A stretch of DNA of 64,000 bases, taken from NCBI GenBank assembly GCA_023362775.1, contig JALMGJ010000006.1:52629501-52693500 (forward strand). The letters are read 5' to 3'. The notes under the pieces are model-generated. The model did not search any database and was not told where the DNA came from. It was given only the letters and a program-made list of their open reading frames with translations. This document shows positions 55,843 through 64,000 of the stretch, one piece after another (position 1 is the stretch's first letter; every line of letters begins with the position of its first letter). The position numbers were made by a program, and so were the translations under genes. Origin of the DNA: Charina bottae (lineage: Eukaryota; Chordata; Lepidosauria; Squamata; Charinaidae).

Positions 55843-57964
55843 CTGAAAAATAAAGAAGGGACGAGAAATTAATTAGGAAGGATTTGAGGGTTAAATAAGC
55901 TTCTGACAGTTTTAATCACAAATGTGATTTACTATACTCTGGATAAGCACATTGAACTGGCAAAGTAAAGCAGTAAGTTTTCATATTATGAAATACTGTA
56001 TTATTTATTCTAGTCTAGGGAAATAGTCCTGTATAATCTTAAAATGTGTGAACCCTCTAGAGAATTATAAGGAACTTCATTCAATACTGTCATTTTAGAA
56101 TTCTCACTCTTGAAGAATCTAAACAAGACATAGAAAATTAACAGGCTTCCAAAACAGAGGCATTCTTATCAAAGTGAGAGAAAAGGGTTTTCTCAAGCAT
56201 TCCATTAATTTTCCATCACCTACCACCTTTAAAAAACAAGATTTCTGGTGTAACATATACACATGTATGTGCTCTTATTCATGCACATGGGGGTTGACTA
56301 GAAATGCATGTCATTCTGGCATGTTTTATATGGGAAAATGTCAAGGACCAACATTTCTCCAACAAGAGCTAATTGGGAACAGTTGTTTTTCTTTTCTATC
56401 AAAAAATTAAGAACATTATATCCATTAACTGCAATTTTGACATAAACTGGGTTGATACAATACACTAAACAAAAGCAAAAAAAAAAAAGCTGGAAAGACA
56501 ATGTAAATAACATGCTTCACATTTTCCACTCACCTTCACCATTTTTTTCTACAGAGATTCTCATGGGAAAGTTAGTATAGCTATTCTATACCAAAACTAA
56601 TGGAAACACTGCATTCCTTCTCAGTCATGTAAAACTAATGATTTAAGATTACAGCCTAAAATGTATCTACAAAATATATCAGATGAAGAGATACAGGATT
56701 CTATAAAATCACTGAAGATGAAGACCAAAATGACACATTTGCCAGGTTGTAGACAGCTGCACTAGAGATTTCTCCATTCCTGCCAACTCAGTGGAAAAGA
56801 GCGAAGGAAAAGCAGCCCTATATTTCCCAGGAGAATAGTGGGTCCCCAATAGGGGACCAATCTTATGGATTGTTCCTGTTACCTATTGCTATAAAGCAAC
56901 AACAGTGGTTGGAAGAATGGCTTTATCATGCAAACATGTTGAAAGTAAGCTTGTTCAGTGTTAAGAAAACTTTCTAAGAAGTCTTTATTATACATAAGTG
57001 ACAAACTTCAAAAATCAGTATGAATATACTGAGGGAATATCCTTCTTATGAAAAAAAAGTTACATTGCACAAACGCTTCAGATGAGTTTCTTTCCAGTTT
57101 TGATACTAATAATCAATTACTCATTGTCTGTGCAGATTTTTCCTCTTGATTTCTGCCCCGAGCCTTAAAAAAAATTACTTTACTATCCCATCCATATGCT
57201 TTGAAGTCAGTTGAAAACTCAAAAAAAAAAGATAAAGTCTCCTTCCAGTCAAGCTTAACTTCTGGTGACTATATAAACACTTCCAGGTAGCTTTCTGGGC
57301 AATAACACAGACGTAGTTTGCCTTCTTCTATATATATTTTTATTTCTTCTATTAATAAATTATGGATTACTACACTGTTAAAAAATCTAGGCAATGAATC
57401 TCCACTATAAGCTCCCATTATTATTTGGAACTTCGTTCTTGGCTATTGTTCTATTCTAGTTAATTATGTTAGCCATAATGGGCTACTATTGTTCATTGTT
57501 ATAGTACTGCTGGTGAGAAAGCATTTTATATTCTTACAAGATCAAGCTTATCATAGGCATTATAGTGCAAGATCAGACCTGTTGAGCTATGGCTTTAGTT
57601 TCAATTCCTTCTCCAAGAAACTCAAAAATTTAATACCAGTATTTTTTTTAGAATCAAGTGAAGTATTTTTATGCAAACACACTTCTAGTGCCAAGGATTA
57701 GTAACTTTTATTCACCAGACACCATTTTCATTTTCTTACAGGCAACACCTGTAATACATTACAAAACATTCTTTTTAATAACAAAATGTTTTCTTTTGAA
57801 AAGTTGTATCCATCTGATACTCCTTTCAGATTTCTTAGTATTTCAGAAAGTTTTTCGCATTGTCACTGCTGACCTTTAAATTCAATGAACTGTCTACTTC
57901 ACATCAAATCTCAGCAAATTGATTTGGGCTAGTCCAAAGTGAAGGGAAAAAAGCAACATTTTAT

Positions 57965-58038
57965 GTAGTCCCTCTTTTGGGGGAGATGGGCGGTGGCGAA
58001 ATTTGATTGATGAATGAATGAATGAATGAATGAATGAA
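57965..58038 (+). mobile_element. L2-type LINE 3' tail
   Basis: GTCCCTCTTTTGGGGGAGAT and GGGCGGTGGCGAAATTTG followed by (GAAT)n. Matches the L2 terminus at 41,730-41,790. Confidence 0.65.
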
Positions 58039-58410
58039 TTGGTATTTGGCACTATCCCATTGTTATATATTCCTATGATGAGGTAGCATTTTCTTTATTT
58101 CAATATTAAATGTTTTGTCCTTCTTACATTCTCATCCATTACAGTCTTGTAAAAGCCAACGGGCACTGGGGTGGCATCCCAGCTGTACTCCTGCTGCCAG
58201 GAGAGGAAGCAGGAGGCTAGCAGAATGGCAGCTGCACATGGCCTTTAAGGCCAAGTCTTATCTGCAGGAAGCCAGCGTGGGCCCTGCTGCTCTCAGTTGC
58301 CCAATCAGTTCATGACTTAAGAATGGATCCAGGAGTTCAGCTCAGTCATGAACTTTCCAAGTTCTAGCAAAGCTCAAGCAAATTTTGAATAACCTGCAGG
58401 ATATTAGAGA

Positions 58411-58742
58411 GCCAGTTTGGTCTAGTGGTTAAGGCAACGGGCTAGAAACCAGGAGTCTGTGAGTTCTAGTCCCGCCTTAGGCATGAAAGCCGGCTGGCCA
58501 GTCCCTCTCTCTCAGCCCTAGGAAGGAGCCAATAGCAAACCAGGAGAGAGTTCTAGTGCTGCCTTAGGCCTGAAAGCTGGCTGGGTGACCTTGGGCCAGT
58601 CACTCTCTCTCAGCCCAACTCACCTCACAGGGTTGTTGTTGTGGGGAAAATAGGAGGAGGAAAGAGTATTAGGTATGTTCACTGCCTTGAGGTATTTATA
58701 AAAATAATAAAGGCGGGATAGAAAATAAATAAATAAATAAAT
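58411..58742 (+). mobile_element. SINE with family-A head and a different (LINE-like) tail
   Basis: The head GAGCCAGTTTGGTCTAGTGG and GTGAGTTCTAGTCCC is the same tRNA-like promoter as family A. After a partly duplicated middle (TTCTAGTGCTGCCTTAGGC repeated), the tail is CAGGGTTGTTGTTGTGGGG, TGCCTTGAGGTATTTATA and (AAAT)n. It is not the Bov-B-like tail of the other copies. Confidence 0.75.
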
Positions 58743-60961
58743 ATTAAGTACAGAACATAATCTGTCCTAATTTTTTGAATAGATTTTATCTTATCATTCA
58801 TTTTATATACATATATATCCCATAAAATCAGAGTGATTTATAGTATCTCATCCTAAAGTGTTCTATTCCTGAAAGACTCAGACAATCAAACTGTTTGGGA
58901 TATTTTAGAGAAGCCAAGAAAAATGAAAATGACAGAGCAAAAATAACATCTATTTAAAAAGAAAAAAAACAGTCCAAAATGCCAAAGATAATATCTTTTG
59001 CTCTCTCTCTCTCTTTTTTTTTGACATTTGAAAAATGTCTACATTTTTTATTTTATGCCTACAATAAAAGGTGTTACATAATTCAGTGGGATAATGGGTA
59101 ATAGCATGATTGGAAGAGGGCAGCCAGAGACAGATCAATTTTCACCCTGCATTGGTAGCACATGCTGTCAATAGCTACCATCGGAAAAAGTGCTGTGAAA
59201 TAATCTCTTTATTAAGTGGAAAAAAACTACTGAGAATTAAAGTGGATTCAAGGAAAGCTAAATAAGAAGTAAACCAAGAAGGAGCTTTGTCCCTGGAATT
59301 GTACTGGGGGAGAAACAATCTGCATCCATTTTAGCTGTATTTCTGAATCTTAATTTTTAATGAGAAGTTCCATTTTCCCTCTTTCTCTCTTTCTCCCTCT
59401 CCTACCACACCCACTTTTTGGTAACTATAGTTCTTTCTTCTTTTCTTTATTAATATTTAGAGATTCTATTAAAAAAAAAGTTTGCCTAGGTTGTTAGTTC
59501 AGTTTTCCAAAAAGCAAAACTTGTTTTAAAATGCAATTAAAAGTCACTTTAAAATGAGAGGATTTACATGTGGCTTGCTCAGAGAAGTAAGGCTGAGAAC
59601 AGCAACAAGGACACCCCTGAAGGATGAAAAATTTTTCTTTTTCTTTAAAAAATTGTTTAACAATACTAATATTTATAAAGCTATCAACAATATAGTAGCT
59701 TTAATAAACTTTAATAAACTTTTTAATCAACTAGCTTTAATAACAAAATTTAATAAATTTTGCAAAACTTTAATAGAATTAGCAGTAGCTAATAGGATTA
59801 TGTTCATTCCAACATACTAACACGTTACTCATTATCTCACCAGTTAAAATTTTGTGGTTAATTATCTATCTTTGTATTTGAGGCAAGCTATTGAACCTGC
59901 TTCATTCTAGCTAACATATTGCTTTATCTCCTATGTTACTTTAGATCACAGAGAATGTTTGTGAAAACAGATATTCTAAAACATAAGTTAGCTATAGATC
60001 TTCAGCATCAAAGGAGTTGAATGGCATTGGGTAGAAGTATAACCTTAAGCTATAATTTTGAAGTGCCATTTAAAAATGTTTCAGATAGTTTTAAAAATTT
60101 ACTGGTGACCTAGTAACCTCAATCCTAAAGCATTTGATCTTGAATAATATTTTTGTTGCTATCCCAAAATGTAGTTCAATAAAACATCTCACATAACTGC
60201 CCGAGTTACTGTCTCCCAGGATGCTATAAAAGTGTAGTTTGTATAATTAAGATTGTTCCTAGTAAAATACTGTCTCTATAGACTGCTCTGCAGTTATTAA
60301 AGTCTATGCTTATAGAACTTTATCAGCAAAGTACAGTATTGACTCCACACATCAGACAATTTAACTTTTATCTTTCAAGTCAAATCAAAGAAAAACCTAA
60401 TCCTGTGAGGAAAATATTTATTAACGTGAATGCAACATTTTTCCTTCTTTAAACTACTGCAATTAATCTATGTAGTTACTAGTAACTAGAGACAAGCAAT
60501 TTCTCAATATTAAGTGTATTAAAATAATTTCAACATGTTTAATTTGAACATTTTCAGACATCGTTACCCAGGTCAGCTCTAGGTAAAAATCACTTCCTTT
60601 CTGTAAGCAGAGATGGTGTTTATGCTTGTTACTTCCTTCTGTTTGAATACTGCCAAATGGGTATCATAACTAAAATTAACAAAATTAATCATGGGTAGCT
60701 AATTAACTTATGATATAGATAAAAATTGACTATCTTGATTATGAAATTAAGAAACAGAGCATGAACTGGATGCCACAGTACAGAAGAGTTAACCATAAAA
60801 ATACACTATGGACAAACCTTCCAAGAAAAATATCCTAAAAATATATAACCACATGTGAAGGTGGTATGTAAAGACTGTATGCATACAAATGATGTGAAAC
60901 ATATAGACAACACCAAATGTATACAAAAGAATAGATCCAGAATCCAATACTAGAAAATTCT

Positions 60962-61198
60962 CCATTTTTTTTTTAATCTGTTCAATTGTGTCTGATTCTC
61001 AGAGACTGCCTGGACAAGTCCACGCAGTTTTCTTGGCAAAGTTTTTCAGAAGTGGTTTGCCACTGCCTCCTTCCTAGGGCTGAGAGTGTGTGACTGGCCC
61101 AAGGTCAGCCAGCTGGCTTTGTGCCTAAGGTGGGACTAGAACTCATGGTCTCCCGGTTTCTAGCCTGATGCCGTAACCACTACACCAAACTGGCTCTC
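60962..61198 (-). mobile_element. SINE family A, nearly full length, reversed
   Basis: A T-run, TTGTGTCTGATTCTCAGAG and ACTGCCTGGACAAG (tail), GCCCAAGGTCAGCCAGC, GACTAGAACTCATGGTCTCC (box B region), and ACCACTACACCAAACTGG (reverse box A head). Confidence 0.8.
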
Positions 61199-63194
61199 AT
61201 ACTTCAATTATATGTAGCTTCCATTTATATTGGTAAAAAAAGTGGTCTTTTCATGCCAAATATATAGCAAGAAACATCTCAACAATTCAGTAAGTTCAAC
61301 ACACATACAAATCTCTCCAGTTTCAGTAATGTTGGCACATCTTGGTAGTGAAATAAGCAGAATTTTTCTCAGTAAATAAAATACATGTTACACTAAATCT
61401 ATACTGAAGAATATCTCATACAATTAATGATGTCTTGAACACATAAAGCTCTCCTGTTTAACTCCAGTGAAAAAAGAAAAAAAAAGCCTCTCTATAAGAT
61501 GCCTGGATTCTAATATCAATTCAGTCCCTTAGGATAGAATCTAGGGATGTAAAATCAGCGGGCTTCACTAAGGAACAGCTATCCTCAATCTTAAAAGGCG
61601 GACTGGCTTTTTTCCCCATCTATTCAACATTTACAAATAGTTTTTAAATCAATTTCTTGAGGCTGAGAAGAATCATCTTTTTGGAACTGTTTCTTTATTT
61701 CCTCTAACTAGTCTTTAAATCTGAGCTTATTTTTTAAGGCAGGGACGGGGAACAACCACAGACAGCTCTAAGTTCAGAAATATTTGAGGAGGCACAGGTT
61801 TCCCACCCTTATCAGAGGAATGAAGAAAAGTAAAATGTACCAATTAGCTTCTCTTACGTAGGGGCAGCCTCTAACATGAAAAAAGGGTTACAAAAAGAAA
61901 TAATCACCTACAGTGCTAATTTCTAACTCTCACTGTGGACATATTCATTACACCAAGTGGAATAATGTATGCAGCATCACCTGGAAGCCTATTACACGTC
62001 TGAAAATCTAAATTATCATGTAATGCCTCCATCTGGTGGTAACAGCTTACAACTCTAAATGGAATCTAGCAAATGTTCTATAAAAAGGCTGATGTTTCAT
62101 ATCTGTGCTCCTGTCTCCACCTGGTGACAGGATCCTTCGGAAGATGCAGAATTTTAAAGATAAACTCATGGCTAAATGCTTAAGTCCAGCCAGAGAAAGA
62201 ATGTTATCAGTTATCCCTGAAGTCATCTAGCTTTGCATACTTCAGATGATTTTTTTTAAATAACCACTTTAAAAAAATACATTGGGATGCAGTGCTTTTC
62301 CATGATTGAAGCATCATTTACATGCCACGGGAAAGATTCCCAGAAAATCTATGAAAAATATAACATGGAACTGGAATCTCTGCATAGATTATTTTTTAAA
62401 AAATGTAACCATTGATGCACCAGGGCAACTTAAAGTAAAAAAGTGACTTCTGCTTATTATAGCAATTTAAGTCATCTTTGTAACTTAAACTGTTATAATA
62501 AACAGAAGCTGTTTGGATAAAATGAAACATTCCTGGTTAAGATAATGAAAAGAGCCCAGTAACACAGTTCAAACAATATTGCCATTACTGTGTTCACAGA
62601 CTACAACTGCAGTGGACTTCCTTAACCATGACTGGTGAATAAAGCTGTATCAAAAACTCCCTGCAAATAAACACACAAAGAAAAATTCTTCCCTTAATTT
62701 GCTGTGGCGGTCTTCTAATTTAGGGAATTCTTCAGCATAATGGAGCATTAAAAAAAAACTGAACAAGGCCCTAAGTATGTTAACTAGTTATTCAGTGCAA
62801 AAAAAGTTTGTGTTGAATATAATTGCTGCTGCTTATAATTACTATCTGAAATAATTCTGATTCTCACTTCTCCTTTCATCGTCCCTTTTCCTCTTGTCTC
62901 TCCCTCCGTGCATCAGTGTTTATAATCATGTACAAGATTATATTCTTGCATTTCATGAAATAAGTTGCTATCCATTAAAGCTTATATAGTAATAAGTGTA
63001 TTGCTTTTAAGGTTTCACAAGGTTCTTTTGTTGTGTGTGTGTGAGAGAGAGATGAATGATACGGAGGGCCAACTGTAGCTCCAAGTCCTTGCACCATTTG
63101 ACCACCTCAACATTCTGGCACATTTTGCTGCTTGTGTAGACAGGACCTAAGTGTCTCAAATTATTTGAACACGTTTTCCAAAATATTCAGATTT

Positions 63195-63300
63195 CCTCAA
63201 CCTAAAGCTCCCCACAGAATTCCCATCATTGTCAACCACGATGGGATGGTGGGAGCTGTAGTTGAACACATCTGGAGGTCATCAGATTTAGAAAGGCTGA
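63195..63300. mobile_element. Possible old MITE remnant
   Basis: CCCATCATTGTCAACCACGA, TGGGAGCTGTAGTTGAACAC and ATCTGGAGGTCATCAG recall the foldback MITE at 49,233. Only partial symmetry remains. Confidence 0.3.
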
Positions 63301-64000
63301 ACTTCTTGTACCAAGGGTTCATATGTCAGAAGATATTCCCTAATGTGCTGTTACTGCAGATCACATAGGATTTTTTTGCAGAAATTACCTATTTGCAGGA
63401 ATGGGAAACAGTCTCCTATTGGGTGGGAGGGAAACTATGGTTCTCAGAGTACAATTACAATTTAAATCTATTAAAACACTGTGTACATGAAATATAAAGA
63501 GAATGATTTTTCACTCTGATACATCACTAACATTTCAACGCTGATTCTGCTATTTTGCTCCCAAGACAAAGCATCTCTAGCTTCCTCTGGTGTGTTTTCA
63601 TAAAATATAACAACATTCTGAAACTTTTTAATTAACTTCTGCTGAACACTCTACTAACAGATAAACTGAGTCAACAAAGCAGCTCCATCTTGCCAGTTAA
63701 AGTTACAATTTATATACAGTATACAGTAAATGATTCAAAATATATATGTAGTTTCATCAGCTAACACTCATGGATATTCAAATGTATTTCACATCTGACA
63801 GTAACAGCTAGGAGCTCTGTCCTTATATGCTAGAAATTCACAAGCATAAAATATTTCATTGCAAGAGTAAGAATTGTTCACACGCTCTTGGCACCCATTT
63901 CCAAAATTTACATATCAAAAGGCATCATTCTCAAAATGTTGCGAAGTTGTAAATGCTGCTTTACAACTTTATAAAGGCTAACTACAGAAAGCTGGGCATG

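Larger units (their letters stand above)
55843..64000 (-). other. MSRB3: Upstream MSRB3 intron (partial), mostly unassigned
   Basis: No further MSRB3 exon is recognised to the window edge, consistent with the large introns of this gene in other vertebrates. Apart from the SINEs and repeat tails listed separately, 55.85-57.96 kb, 58.75-60.96 kb and 61.2-64.0 kb show nothing I can identify. The region 59,630-59,780 is AT-rich with repeated TTTAATAAACT. Confidence 0.6.

Noticed and set aside
1..64000. CRISPR arrays, bacterial operons or prophage
   Set aside because: No regularly spaced direct repeats with spacers, no ribosome-binding-site-led gene strings; the sequence is eukaryotic.

Overview
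The window reads as a stretch of vertebrate genomic DNA, most likely from a squamate reptile (lizard or gecko-like; inferred). The reasons are long AT-rich non-coding DNA, GT-AG introns, a recognisable vertebrate gene (MSRB3), and a squamate-style repeat mix: tRNA-derived SINEs with Bov-B-like tails, L2, CR1 and L1 LINEs, Penelope-like elements (PLEs), hAT MITEs, and Ty1/copia and Ty3/gypsy elements. Species cannot be fixed from the sequence alone.

Layout. 1-1,050: 3' end of an L1 LINE followed by a SINE. 3,170-3,370: a palindromic PLE-like insertion with a 12-bp target duplication. About 3,560-12,090: an old, degenerate tandem repeat (period about 165 bp) that flips strand near 10.2 kb. It has been invaded by a solo LTR (4,479-4,933), a young and nearly complete Ty1/copia element (5,172-9,708) and a PLE (10,626-11,476). 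12,100-14,780: simple repeats, a decayed Ty3/gypsy pol and a SINE. 15,059-34,400: mostly anonymous non-coding DNA with MITEs, SINEs, a solo LTR, a decayed autonomous hAT transposon (26,435-28,722) and a CR1 LINE. 34,433-36,315: a GC-rich non-autonomous hAT element made of inverted modules with promoter-like CCAAT/GC-box repeats. 37.5-43.1 kb: LINE fragments (including an L2 with YADD) and MITEs. 44,752-46,461: a PLE in which an intronless, frameshifted piece of ARL15 mRNA lies between the inverted arm and the sense arm.

49.8-64.0 kb holds the 3' end of MSRB3 on the minus strand: the last coding exon (52,503-52,664) ending in an ER-retention-like KTEL, the penultimate exon (55,745-55,842), and intronic DNA above it. 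This is the only host gene I can support as functional.

The most interesting items are the PLE/ARL15 chimaera, hammerhead-ribozyme-like cores in the PLE terminal repeats, the copia element (a primer site matching the initiator-tRNA anticodon arm, and a lost RNase H domain), the modular palindromic hAT element, and MITEs that carry arrays of ETS-like motifs. Terminal repeats and target-site duplications were read by eye. Family names rest on recognised protein motifs and remembered repeat structure, not on database searches.
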